Shown here piece by piece: positions 34,629 through 46,003 of a stretch of 64,000 nt of DNA (positions are counted from its first letter, which is position 1; every line of letters begins with the position of its first letter). The notes beneath the pieces are model-generated. The model did no database searches. It had not been told where the DNA came from and worked only from the letters and a program-made list of their open reading frames with translations. A program made the position numbers and the translations under genes. This DNA is from Paraconiothyrium sp. Pb-2020. Taxonomy: Eukaryota; Ascomycota; Dothideomycetes; Pleosporales; Didymosphaeriaceae. The DNA lies in NCBI GenBank assembly GCA_022419385.1, contig JAJUBI010000001.1, forward strand, positions 1,984,001 through 2,048,000. The letters are read 5' to 3'.

Positions 34629-35350
34629 TTACTCTGGCGGGACATCAGTCAACGGCACGTATTGCACGCCGTACAGCTTTTTCTTCTCAATAGTTCCGTC
34701 CTCTTTCTTATCCACCACATATATATGCTGCATGTATCCCTCTTCTACCGGAATAAACATTCGTCCTGGAGCCCTCAGCTGCTCACTCAACTCTTTGTGA
34801 TGCTCGGCCGCCGCAGCACCGACATGGATCGCGTCATACGGTGCCTCCTCGGCCCAGCCTTTCCTTCCGTCACCCTTTACAAACTTGACCTGTCCAGAGT
34901 TCAGCATCGCTCGCCCAGCTTCTGATTTGGCCATATTCTCTACCGCCATGTCAACCAGAGGTTGAATGTGGTCAATGCCGATAACGGTGCCAGATGGGCC
35001 GACGAGATTCCCGAGTACGGCAGTCAGGTAGCCGCTGCCGGAACCGATGTCTAAGACGCGGGCACCGGGTTGCAGATGCGAGAGGAGAGTTTCACAGGCC
35101 GAGGCGTGCATGTGCGGGGCGGATATTGTGGCGCGGTGTCCGATGGGTTGCGGGGAGTCTTCGTAGGCGTGGGAGGGGGCATAGTCGGCGCGGTCGACCT
35201 GTACGCATTAGTATGTCTGTGCAAGATAGCGTTTTAATTGACGAGTACCTTCATCATAGCTTCCTTGACACGCCCCGATTCGATGAGACCATTGCGCGCC
35301 AGATTCCCTATCAGGCCTTCATTGGTTGTGCCAGAGCTTCGCCACGCCAT
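34629..35350 (-). CDS. pcm1: Protein-L-isoaspartate O-methyltransferase
   Basis: Transfers methyl from S-adenosylmethionine to isoaspartyl residues and so starts repair of aged proteins. Two exons, 35249-35350 and 34629-35198, give 223 aa. The intron 35199-35248 (50 nt) has donor GTACTC, branch ATACTAATG and acceptor ACAG. The N terminus MAWRSSGTTNEGLI and the residues before the intron match the family, and HRATISAPHMHA is its substrate-binding signature. Motif I is VLDIGSGSGYLT; later blocks include YDAIHVGAAA and GRMFIPV. Length fits the family. An in-frame extension to 35428 would add 26 residues resembling a targeting peptide, so a second mitochondrial form is possible. The gene shares a 396-base divergent promoter with the HAUS1-like gene. 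Confidence 0.92.
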
Positions 35351-35746
35351 CCCGATGCTACGGATCTGAGTACCGCCTGCTGAGCGGAGGAAGTTCTTCA
35401 AGAAAGGCAGCGTGCCAGGACTGAGCACCGCCGCGATGCAGAGTTTCGAAGGTAGGTTTATATTGGCAACAGGGAAGCAGGGTTTGAACCTAAACGTGCT
35501 CAGGAGCGAAACGTTAAGCAGGCATAAATCGTAAGTGTAGGGACAGTAAAGGGAGGAGTGGTTCCTCGACAGAGGAGCGGAGCAGTTAACGTCATAATAA
35601 CAAAGAGGTCACCCGTTCCATCGATAAGGCTGGAATCCGGGGTAGCTCTTGCCCCACCTGCGCGTCGCGTCGCCCCTGCCCCTGCTGCTGCGTCAGGGTC
35701 GGACGAAAACATTGACCGAATTGCTGGAACACCTTCCTACGACACC
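35351..35746. promoter_or_regulatory. Bidirectional promoter, isoaspartate methyltransferase / HAUS1-like gene
   Basis: 396 bases between two divergent ATGs. Both genes must be driven from here, and no clear TATA box was seen. The HAUS1 side stays open upstream of its ATG but starts there with GTG, so I place the start at 35747. Confidence 0.5.
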
Positions 35747-36704
35747 ATGGATAACCTGACGCCGCAAGACCTCTTCTCGCCTTCCAAAGCTCGACAGCAG
35801 CGTGCACAGGCCGCCGATTGGGCACAAATCGACTCGTGGCTGTCGTACAAATACGCAGGCCGCACCGTCCCCACCTTTGAGCGCACCGAGGAGACGATGA
35901 AGGTGCTCATGGAGTTGTCATTAGCAAATGAACGCGCAGATGAGGAGAGACTGATCATGGAGAAGGTGGAGCGGGAGGCATTGAGGGAGTTAATAGCCGA
36001 CCAGGTATGAGAGGTTCGCCCGTATTGCCAGTTGGTTTTCGGATGCTGACACTGCGCAGGCCTCTCGCAACCAAGAAGACGTAAAGCTAGTCGAGGCTAC
36101 GAAAGCACACCTTACACCTGAAGGCTCAGACTCCTTGCATGCTCTCGCATCGACCGCGGTCGCCCTTGATACGGCAAGTGCGAACTCAGAGACGCTTGCA
36201 CATGCGCTCATCGCGCACACATCCACATCGCAGACGCTTTCAACCAGCATTACACATATACAAACGTTGCAGAGATACCTCGACGAACAACAAACCCTCC
36301 TTCGCGCCGAGCTCGACGAACTACAATCCAACCCTGCCTTCTCTGCCCCTCCGTCGCTGCAGCGCAAGACCACTGAGCAAGCACGCCAGACAAAACACTT
36401 GCGATCCAAGATACGAGAATACGAGGACAGATTGTTATCACTGGAGCATCAGCAAGCAAAGGGTGTGGCTACGCCAGCTTCGAAAGGCGTCAGCTCAGCA
36501 GAAGCGATCGCGGATATGTTGGAGCAGCAGACCTCTTTGAATGCGTTGAGGCAAAGAATTGAAGGCTTGGAGAGGGAAGTAGATGAGTTTGCTGGCTTGC
36601 CCGCAGACCGGGAGGCTGCGAGAAAAGAGGTGGGCAGGCTGGAGATTGAGCTGGACAACGTGAGGAGAAGGAGAGATGCGCTATTCGAAGGATTAATCAG
36701 TTGA
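35747..36704 (+). CDS. HAUS1-like augmin complex subunit
   Basis: Augmin recruits gamma-tubulin to existing microtubules so that new ones branch from them. Two exons, 35747-36004 and 36060-36704, give 300 aa. The intron 36005-36059 (55 nt) has donor GTATGA, branch GCTGAC and acceptor GCAG. The protein is almost wholly helical and coiled-coil after a short N-terminal tail. The match to HAUS1 rests on the ordered pattern: a calponin-like start (DSWLSYKYAGRTVPTFER), the segment SLHALASTAVALDT, and a C-terminal coiled coil ending GLPADREAARKEVGRLEIEL. These parallel the same blocks of animal HAUS1. Augmin is absent from budding yeast but known in Aspergillus. No catalytic residues are expected. 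A different coiled-coil protein remains possible. Confidence 0.72.
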
Positions 36705-37118
36705 GCTCGTTATACAGGATAAAATTTTCATACCGATGCTCGTATCGCAATCTGCGGACTGCAAGATCCGGACCGAGCTCGATTACAGCTGCCTGCGAGC
36801 CACCCACAGAGGGCGATGTCTTGTTGAGCATAAACATCGATGTTGAACGCATCAGCCTAAGCCCCTTCTCACTTTGAAAAGTGCTTCAGCTTGTTCATCA
36901 GTACAGCACGATATTGGCGCACGTTAGAAAGCAAGATTACTTAGCCTTCGTTTCCGTCTTGGTTTCACAAGATCGTCAAACACTTGTTCAAAGAATTTGC
37001 GGTTTATCCAAAGCAGCGAATGCTCGAAAATGTTCGGTGTTAAACCTACTGCGGATAGTCGCGCTACCAAGAACTTCACGCGTTGAGTAGGGACTCATCG
37101 TTGAAACGATCTAGTGCC
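36705..37118. other. Short intergenic region
   Basis: Lies between HAUS1 and the HET pseudogene. It probably holds the HAUS1 terminator and the lost promoter of the pseudogene. No coding support. Confidence 0.35.
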
Positions 37119-38823
37119 TCGAATACAAACGCTCGACATTTCCCGTATCGACCACTTGATCCTGGTCATATTCGATTCATCACCATTGACGCTGCCAGAT
37201 CCACGCATGATAACGACCCCATTCGAGGCTCGCTCGACCATTAATCCCTCACTTTACCTCGACCATCGAGCAATATCCCGAGATACGAATGGGGGGATTA
37301 TGTAACACTTTCTTATGCCTGGGGCTGGGATGCTCAGAATCCCTCGCGTCGAATTACCATAGATGGTTATGTCTGCAATGTCACTGAAAGTCTGGAGGCT
37401 GCACTGCGGATGCTTTGTGTCTCCCAAGCCACAACCGAGTTCCAAGCCAGACTCTAGGTCGACGCACTGTGCATAAATCAAACCGATCCTGGGGAAGTCA
37501 AAGCGGAGGTCTTGCGAATGAGAGACATCTATAGTCAAGTAGCGAGAGTATGTGCTCACCTTGGATCGGAGACTGAAGACAGCAACCTTGGTATGCGGGT
37601 TGTAGACGCCATGTCAGAGGCGCTGTCTCAGAGCGTCGAGGGCGTCTATCGCGAATTTGTCAACAAGCGATTTAGCAACGGAATCGGAGAGGAGAGCTTA
37701 TAAAGCGATGCCCAGAGTGCAAGAGCTGGCCATGAGCCGCAGCAGTAGAATTGTTGCCTGTGGGGCTACGGAATGGCTCTTAGAGGGGTCCTTCCCGTGT
37801 CAAAATTCGTCTGTCTCAACACGGAAAATCAACTCCTTTTGCTTGATGCAGATGACCCGGAGGCTACGCAACTGGCTGGCTTTTCCATGATGATTCGGAT
37901 GTATATATTGACGTGGGCGAACAGAGAATAGAAGCATCGGAACCTCCAAAAGACCACCCTCGGGACAGAGTTGGACTATCTTGATCTTCGGCATCCGCTA
38001 CTGATACTTGCTCAGAGCGCTCAGGCAACCAGGACACATGACAACATCTATGGTCTGCTTGGTATCATGCCGGACTCGATCGTCAGGGCATGTCCTCATA
38101 TATTGACTACGATCTGACAGTCGCCACAATATTCACAGCCTTCCTAGAGCGATTGTTGAATCCACAGAAGACTTGGATGCCATCTTCGCGAAAGGCTTTG
38201 GCCAAAACATGACCCCGAGCTGGGCTACAGACTGGAGCATAGCGATTGACCGCGCCACCATGCCGCATGGCTGGGACCTGCGCTGCTATGACCAGTTCGA
38301 TGGTGCGTATAACGATTTCCGCGAAGTCATCGCGTTAACATTCCTCTATGGCACCGACAGAAGACGCAAACCCCAGGTATTGTTCATACCCAGCGATAGC
38401 ACCAACACTCTCCTACTTAAAAGCCCTGGTACACTCGTACCAACTTATTCAACCTAGTGCTACCTGCAACCCGTAGAGCGACGAAGGAAACGTCATCCGT
38501 GCATTGATGCACACTCTCTTCTCCAACCCCACCTGGGGCGACACAGTTAGTGCCTCGCTCTTCCGCATTCCCTGGATCGCCCACAACAAGGACACAACCA
38601 CCTACTTTTTAGCCGACGGCAACATAAACATATAAGAAGCTGACGCAGAGCTCGTCACGCAACTTCAAAAACGCGGCTGGGCCACCGCCATCGGTAACAA
38701 GGTGTTGTACGTATACTCGGATGGTGGAGTGAGCGTGGTGGGAGGAGGGATGATTCGCGGCGAGGTGAAGGTACGGTGCAGAGAAAGCACTGGGGTTTGG
38801 GTAAGTTGCGACCTATCACTTTG
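37119..38823 (+). pseudogene. HET-domain (heterokaryon incompatibility) gene, broken
   Basis: HET-domain proteins trigger cell death after fusion of unlike hyphae and act in NLR-like immunity. The domain is readable in order: FPYRPLDPGHIRFITI, a YAWGW block, VDALCINQTD, WVIQE-like RVQELAMSRSSRIVACG, then NIYGLLGIMP and SWATDWSI towards the C terminus. It is not open. In-frame stops fall at 37242-37244 (TAA) and 37455-37457 (TAG, where the family has Trp just before VDALCINQ). The frame changes near 37650-37700 and again after 38000, and a further stop interrupts the C-terminal part after NINI. Both named stops fit C-to-T change at CpA on one strand. The gene is clearly inactive as sequenced. 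The exact 5' end is unclear. Confidence 0.85.
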
Positions 38824-39876
38824 AACGATAGGCACTTAACGCGAAAGATTAATGATCGTGCCAATGGCCCGACAATTGGACTCGCTTTCTTCAAGAATTC
38901 ATATGAAGGTACTATTACATTCATCCCTTGGTCTTAATACATACTATACTCCCAGGACACTATTGTGCGCACGCCTCCACTTATCCTCAGTCATCTTGCT
39001 GACAAGAAGGCCTTGCCCAAGATTGTCTTTCCACTGTCGGTTGATGTGTGGAGGTAATGTTATTGCAGTGTTTGACATCAGCCTGTCAATGAGCATCTAG
39101 TTTATCGATGCAATGTGTTGAGTATATCGTGGAGGTAGCGTCGAGACCAACAGGGAAGGAGAGTCAGACCGGACGCAGGGTCGAGTATTGAAGGTAGAAG
39201 TCCGGCACAATTTCTTCAAGTCATACGGTGCCATTCCTCCACGTTCTGCAGCCTTCAATTCGGATACTGGTACGCTGAGTCGCCGTGAATCCTCCATCGA
39301 CCGTCTTCGAGTAGATGCAAGTGGAAGCATGAGACGTTCACGAGCCTCTGAGAACAGCAAAAACCAGGAGAGTGCTTTGTTACTCATGGACGTGAACATG
39401 TATGATAACCCATTAAGGCTTCTTTTCTCAAGTTCCTTTGTGGACAACTGTTTCTAGCGAAGCTCAACTGATATCTATGCAGTGTGAGCGTGCGCTTGGT
39501 TGGGTGCGCGGAGGCATCGTGTCTGTGTGAGAGAGATGGTCATCTCAAGGTGGATCTTGGTGGGTCATGACTGATCCGCGTGTGCCTGAATCGGGCACAA
39601 CGATGGTATGTGCTGGGCAAATTTCACGTAGGTGCCTAAGGCGCCTGAGTACGCTCTTAGTCTGTGGGACGGTGGTGCAATGTGCCACACAGGGGGAGAA
39701 GGTATGGCCACATCAAACGAGCCACAAGAGACAACACAATATACGATGCTATAACAGTATTGAGGGTATCATGAAGACTGCCAAATTGCTTTTACATAAA
39801 AGGTGTAGTAGGCTAAGGCGGGTTTTGTTGTCTTCCTACCACTTGTAAATGGAGTAGTGAACCGGACCACCTCCCT
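38824..39876. other. Intergenic region, HET pseudogene to Utp22
   Basis: About 1 kb with short open frames only. The right end is the 3' flank of Utp22. No feature can be supported. Confidence 0.4.
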
Positions 39877-42800
39877 TCACCTATTGATATCGATCTTACT
39901 GACCAACTCTCCGCCCAGCCTCTTCATTTCATTGTACGCGGCCTCCTTATTGACCACAATATCCACAACCTTATCCTCCCTTTTGTTCCCCACCTTGCCT
40001 TTCACTGGCAGGCTGTTCCATCCAGGCTTGACCTTGAACGTACGCTGAGCAGTCACAGCCGGGTTCCACAGACCTGCTACATTCGACATGTTCTCATTAT
40101 CCCAGAACCACAATATAGCATCCCCATAGATGCTCTGGATGTCTTCAGCGAACAAACGCGCAAGCTGCGTGAGGTTGTTCTGAGAAGGCATCTGCTGGAT
40201 CTCGATGTTCTTGAACTTCGATTCGTCGTGACGCTTCTTCCTGCGAGCGTGGGAATATTTTGATGCGATATGGATCACGAAGTCAAAGTCCTGTAGCTGG
40301 GGTACGAACAACGACTCTCCAGTAAACTGCACTGCCCTAGGCTCACCATTCACAGCAGAGGTGTCGTCGGAAGCTCGAATGGCAGCCGTGGCAGCCTTAG
40401 CGAGCGCCGTCATCCGCGCAGCAACCACTTTCTCGGGTCTACCCCTGTCCGTCCAAGTATTTCCATCCGTATCCAGGTTCGTAGCTGCAAAGAGTACTAC
40501 ACGGTTCATGGCTGGGTCGATGCGCCGCCACGCCTCGAATCGCGTTTGGATCTTCTCAAGATCTTCTGCTTTCATGCGGCCAGCACCTGCGGTTGAGTCG
40601 GCTGGAGCATCTGAAGCCGTTGATGAGAAATCGACGATCAAGGGTGTGTGGCGCCAGTCCCACCGGCTGATCCAAGCCAGCGTCCGTAAGAACCCGGTCG
40701 TGGCACATGATGGTACGGGCCAGGGGTGCGGCTGCAAAAACGTGCGAATAACTAGAAGCTCGATGAGTTCTGGGGCAACGTGCGGTGTTAGGAGATGCGA
40801 GTCGAACCATCGCTTTGTCAATCGTATAGTCGGTGAAAGCGCTGTGTAGCGTGTACACAGGTTCTGAACCGTTTGTGTATGGGATAGCACGCGCAGGAAG
40901 TCTCGGCTGTACAGCGCAAGCGCTACAGCAGCGGACTCACGCGATTGCGCATCCAACGTTTTGTCCTTTAGTTGTCGTTCTAGCAATGTAGCTTCGCGAT
41001 CATGATGAATACGAAGCCGGAAGGCATACTCTGGCACGCCAGGTTTTCCTGACGTGAGGGTAATATCAAGGAAAGCCTGGTTCTGCGAGGGCTGTGACGG
41101 ATTCTCTAACCCAACCTGAGTCTTATAAGTCTTGTGGCTGGTAGACAGCAGTTCGGAAAGCTTGAGAAGAAATGCAATCTTCGTTCTTTGGATGGCGCAC
41201 AGATCGTCGGGCCAACGTGCGGAGGCTTCAAATTGTAGTACGACAGATGCCGGTGTGGACTGTTGGACATCGACCGACGTGTAGCGCAATTGCGCATCAG
41301 CACCCCGGATATGGCGAACAGAAAGTGGTAATTCTTCTAGCTCGCGGATGTCCTTTTCGAGTTGCGTAAAAGCTGCCATGATGGATGCGAATGCTGTGAC
41401 GCCTGACTGCCCTTGTAACCGACCAGACGATATTACTCCAGCAAAGGAGTCATAGGTAAACTGTGCGTCTTCGCGAATGCCGCCGTTGATGTGCTTGCCG
41501 AGAATGTAAAGGATAAGGTGCTCGAGGACGGACGCAGACGCATCTTTTGTCGACCAGACCACGCTCTCGAGGATGCTACCGTCTCTGAAGCGTCTGAGCT
41601 CAGACTTGTCGCCCCAGAACTTGCGGAAGGACGCAGCTTCTTGTTTGTTTTCCGCTGATGGCCCATGATCAACAGTTCGATTAGCGTTGGCTGGATCGGT
41701 CGCGATGTTGATTAACAGGCGGTCTTGTACGTCGTCACTGGGTCTGCTTGTAGTGACCGACCAGGAAGAACGAGCGCGAAGTGATAAGTTCAGAGCCGTG
41801 ACTCTGTCGGTAAGTGCTCGAATTAGGGTAGTGTAGATTTTCTGGCAAGTCTCGCCTAGTTGATCCTCGTAATTTTCGTGCTTTGGATCAACTCCAAGTG
41901 CGCCTATGGGCAGTTCCAGAGTTGCGTCGTACCGGTAACTCTTCAGATCGGTGCGTAAAATGAAAGTAGGATCGAATTGGTCGAATAATGCATCTCCCAG
42001 TGTATCAACAGTGATCTTAGCCTCGAGGTGCAATTGCGCGTACGACCATGTCGTCATCTTGAACAGTAGATTCAGGCCCCGTGGACCATCGAAGAATACC
42101 GGAGCAATCCCACTTTTTGGGTAAGTAGCATCGCGCGCCTGAAGTGAGAACGCTTTCTTTGAGAGGTCGTGTCGGGCTAAAAACTGGAGGGTACCTTTGA
42201 ACAGCTGATAGCTACTGTAGCCACTAGAAAGAGGAGGCGTGCCAGCTCCAGGATTCGGCTGCATCAGAAGAGCCATAAGGGCTGCCCACTCGAAGTTACC
42301 GAAGCCTCCCTTGCGAAGTCCACTACCGAATCCGCGCTGCTTCAGCCAGATTCTACCCAGGATGCATGCATCCTGGAACGCATCGCAGTTCGCAGCACTT
42401 GAGTGTAGTAGCTTGAGATAAGAGGTAACGGTCACTTCAGATCGAAGGCTGCTGTTGTAGAACGGGGTCGAAGTGAAGGGCTTATTGTCGCTTTCTATGT
42501 CATCGCCTTTGGGCCGTATACAATTTGCTTTTGGAAGGAGTTTCGCCTCCGGGAAGACGCCTTCAGGCATCGCTAGAAGGATGTGAATGTGGCATTTCGA
42601 GCTTGAGAAGTCGTCACCATTACCGTGGCCGTTCGAACGGACGACAAGTATAGGCTGTAGCTGGTTCCCGCTCAAGCAATCAAACGACAACTTGAATTTG
42701 TGCTCCATCGATTTTCTTATGCCAGCTGCCAAACATGCCAAATAGAATGCGCGCTTGTAGAAATATCGGTAGTTCAAGTAATCCTTTTCCTGGAAGATAG

Positions 42801-43555
42801 CTTTCGGCATTGTTACGACCAGGTCAATACTAATGCCCTCTTCCGACCGGGTCGCAGTCTTCAGTGGATAACTCCCGGTAGCATTTATGCTCGCAGGGCG
42901 CTCATATTGAAACTTGTATTTTGCATCGGTCGGTGGAGGCGGGCTTGGGAACGGGATCGTTACACCGCATGCTTTAAGACTCTTCTCTGCTTCAGCAAGC
43001 TACACCACATCGTTAGTAAAACCCACAACTTTTGCTTCTGCGACAACGTACTTGTTGTGGTTCTCGGCCCGGAAGTTGCTCGATAATGGTCTTGAGCACC
43101 CGCATGGCATTCTCCGCTGGTGCTTCCTTCTTGCCGTACTTGAGCTTCACATGATCCAGAAGTTCATCGACTTGTAGCTTGAATACATTCGACTTGAAAG
43201 TCTCCGCTGTGTAAGTTCCATCTCGCAGTGGCGAGTCTGAACGTCCTTGAGGTTTGGCTTTTTCTCCATCCTTGGGATTCGCAGTGCCTTTCCGCTGCTT
43301 TGTCGCAGTCTCGATGGCCTCCTTTTCTTCCTCTTCATCTTCCTTGTCTATGTCGTCCTCCTCAAAGGAATCGTCGTCGTTTGAGGTTCCATCGTCGCTG
43401 ACATCTTCTAGATTGTCCATCGAGCCGTCGTTTAGATCGCGCTCGTCATTGTCGCTCGGATCTGCACCATTAATATCGTTGTCCGCGGAGCTCACGTCGG
43501 CCTCGCTACTCTCGTCCTCGTGCTTTAACTTCCTGCGCTTTGTTGCGGGCGCCAT
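39877..43555 (-). CDS. utp22: U3 snoRNP / SSU processome protein Utp22 (Nrap family)
   Basis: Part of the small-subunit processome that cleaves and folds 18S pre-rRNA in the nucleolus; Utp22 pairs with Rrp7. Two exons, 43052-43555 and 39877-42999, give 1208 aa, close to the family length. The intron 43000-43051 (52 nt) has donor GTACGT, branch TACTAACG and acceptor GTAG, and joins to read EPQQLAEAEKSL. The first 120 residues are basic then strongly acidic (Asp/Glu/Ser), like a nucleolar tail. The rest has the Nrap nucleotidyltransferase-like repeats, for example DLVVTMPKAIFQEKDYLNYR, ACILGRIWLKQRG, NLLFKMTTWSYAQL, and ADPANANR-type loops later. An ATG 12 codons upstream (43591) exists; MAPATKRRKL at 43555 is preferred for its basic start. 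It is divergent from cystathionine gamma-synthase. Confidence 0.92.
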
Positions 43556-43841
43556 GGTGGATTGTTTCGCGTTTGGTTTCGCAAACCCCAAAAAAAATCG
43601 GAGGAATGCTGTGGCGCATGGGTCGTGCCTGCCGCGGGTGGCTTGTGTCTTCCCTTATCGATAACACAATTAAAAGTTTGGGGGGACGAACTACCGACGC
43701 CCGACGTCGGAGAACCAGACTAGTGACTCGGCCTAGCAAACTGACATTCCCTCATCGCCGGCCAGCGAACAGTGATAAACTTATATAGACAGTGATTATC
43801 ACCTTCTGACCTACACTGCTGGAGCCACACTTCACTCAAAA
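43556..43841. promoter_or_regulatory. Bidirectional promoter, Utp22 / cystathionine gamma-synthase
   Basis: 286 bases between divergent ATGs. A TATATA at 43782-43787 lies about 55 bases upstream of the cystathionine gamma-synthase ATG, and an A-run lies near the Utp22 side. Confidence 0.55.
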
Positions 43842-46003
43842 ATGCCCCATTCAACGCCCGCGATGAATGATGTTGAAGTGGGGGAGTCGCTACCTCCCCA
43901 GACGCCGCACGTGAGTCACTGATTCACTCATATCGTTCCTTCCTTACTAATGAGCACAGGCTGTGAGTGTTTCGTTGCCGACATGGAGGGCGAATGTCGG
44001 ATATGAAGAAGGAGAAGAATGGGTTGTCAGCAAGATGGTGACCGGATATCCACGGTTCGTTACATCTTAGCTCATCTTGCCACCTTTGCACGCAGTGTTT
44101 CTGATGTGACTAGGTTCTTCGTCCACAAGATCATACAAAGGTTTGCTGCCAAGGTTGCTGCCCAGTATGGACAGCCAGACGATCAAGCAATGCTTTTTCC
44201 AACTTCTGCAATTGCAGGAAGATGTCGGGACTTTTTCCTGCGCCAGGCTCCGGAATTAGACGCTCAGCAAATACAGGTCGTAGATCTCGTACCGACTTCA
44301 GAAAAGGCCCGTTCGGAAGAATTCTCTGTAATTTCGCCCAGAGTGTCGGCGGTGCTTTTTCCTGGATCTCACTTCAAGGTCGCGAAAACCTTTTGGCAGC
44401 ATTCAGGAGATGGTGTGTCGAGTCGGCGCGCTGAATACTGCGAAAGCCTATATGATGAAGGTCTTCTAGTAGACTCCAAGGAAACCCGAGATGTCCCAAA
44501 AGTGTGTAAAGGACCTCGGAGATACAGGCAAAAGACCTCTATCGACCTCACGGGCTCTAACGGCCACTCAAATGAAAATGAAAATAACGATTCCATTCAA
44601 TTTGTCGAGCAAAGGTTCGGGCGCAACCTTGATATCTCACAGACCAAGAACGCAAAGTTGGCCGTGCGAAGGCGCATAGCTGGCTCGTTGACGGCAGACG
44701 TCGGACTAGACAAGGCCTTATCGGTAGAGAAGGATGCTGACAGGACTCGCGATGTTCCTGATTTCTCTGAAGATGACGTCTACCTCTATCCATGTGGCAT
44801 GAGTTCTATATTCAACGCTCACAGAAACATGATGTCGACAAAGACGCCGCTGAAGAGTATTGTTTACGGGTATGGCACATTCTTCATTCAAGATGAAACC
44901 GGCGTTGATCCCTTTAGATTCCCATACATCGATACGTTGAAGATCGTAGAGAAATTCGGTCCAGGATGCCATTTTTGTGGATTTGGGTCATCAGAAGAGT
45001 TAGATGACCTAGAAAAGCGACTAGAATGTGGCGAGCGCTTTCTTGCGCTGTTTACGGAGTTCCCTGGGAATCCTTTGCTTCGTTCGCCCGACCTTGAGCG
45101 CATTCGCTACCTTGCCGACAAATATGATTTCTACATCGTAGTCGATGAAACGATTGGGAACTTCCTGAATGTTAACGTGCTACCTCTTGCGGATATAGTC
45201 GTTAGCAGTTTGACGAAGGTATTCAGTGGCGATAGCAATGTCATGGGTGGCGGGCAAGTGCATCCCTACGTTGACAATGGTACATCTAACCTGCTTTCAG
45301 TCTTGTTTTGAACCCCAAGTCGAAGAACTACCATGTTCTCAAACGCGCTTGGGACGAAGATTACGAAGACAATCACTGGGCAGAGGACAGTATCTTCCTT
45401 GAGCGCAACAGCCGGGATTTCGTTTCGCGTATCGAGCGCATCAATGCTAACGCGGAAGCAATTGCCGAAGTGTTGAAGCCGCATCCAAGAGGTAATTTAC
45501 AACAGTGGATATGCTAGCTGCATCGTTCATGACTGACTTTGCGGCAGTGAAGAGGGTGTATTACCCTAAATACAGCGATACCCGGCAAAACTACGAGAAA
45601 TGCAGAAACCCCAACGGTGGCTACGGTGGCCTCTTGTCTGCGACATTCTATACCAAGCAGGATGCAGCCAAATTCTTCGACAACCTCGACACCGTGAAAG
45701 GGCCCAGTCTAGGCACAAATTTCACGCTCAGGTACCTCAGTCACCTCGCCGACATCATACTCAACTGACCCACAACAGCTCCCCATACGTAATTCTAGCG
45801 CACTACCACGAACTCGATTGGGTAAGTCTTGTCTTTAGGATTGCTATTTTATCCCCGACTGTCCTTCTAACGCACGTATTCAGGCAGCATCATGGGGCGT
45901 AGAAGCAGATCTTGTGCGTTTCAGCGTTGGCCTAGAGGAAACGAGCACATTGGTCAGCACGTTCCAGCGGGCCCTCGAAGCCATCACAGATACCACCGCT
46001 TAA
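43842..46003 (+). CDS. Cystathionine gamma-synthase (Str2-like)
   Basis: A PLP enzyme that joins an activated homoserine ester with cysteine to make cystathionine, on the transsulfuration route to methionine. Seven exons give 613 aa: 43842-43910, 43960-44054, 44114-45253, 45301-45491, 45548-45731, 45779-45821 and 45884-46003. All junctions keep phase. Family blocks: SLPTWRANVGYEEGEEWVVS at the start, YLYPCGMSSIFNAH, VYGYGTFFIQDE, FTEFPGNPLLRSPDL, and the PLP-lysine block VVSSLTKVFSG (K423). The C-terminal part includes GGYGGLLSATFY and DWAASWGVEADLVRFSVGLEE. The intron at 45254-45300 begins with GC (GCAAGT) rather than GT; no GT donor nearby gives the right phase. Residues about 170-230 hold a Ser/Asn-rich insert, usual for the fungal long form. 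Confidence 0.92.

Noticed and set aside
34725..34740. TATATA within the isoaspartate methyltransferase 3' exon
   Set aside because: It is inside coding sequence, with no gene downstream that would use it.
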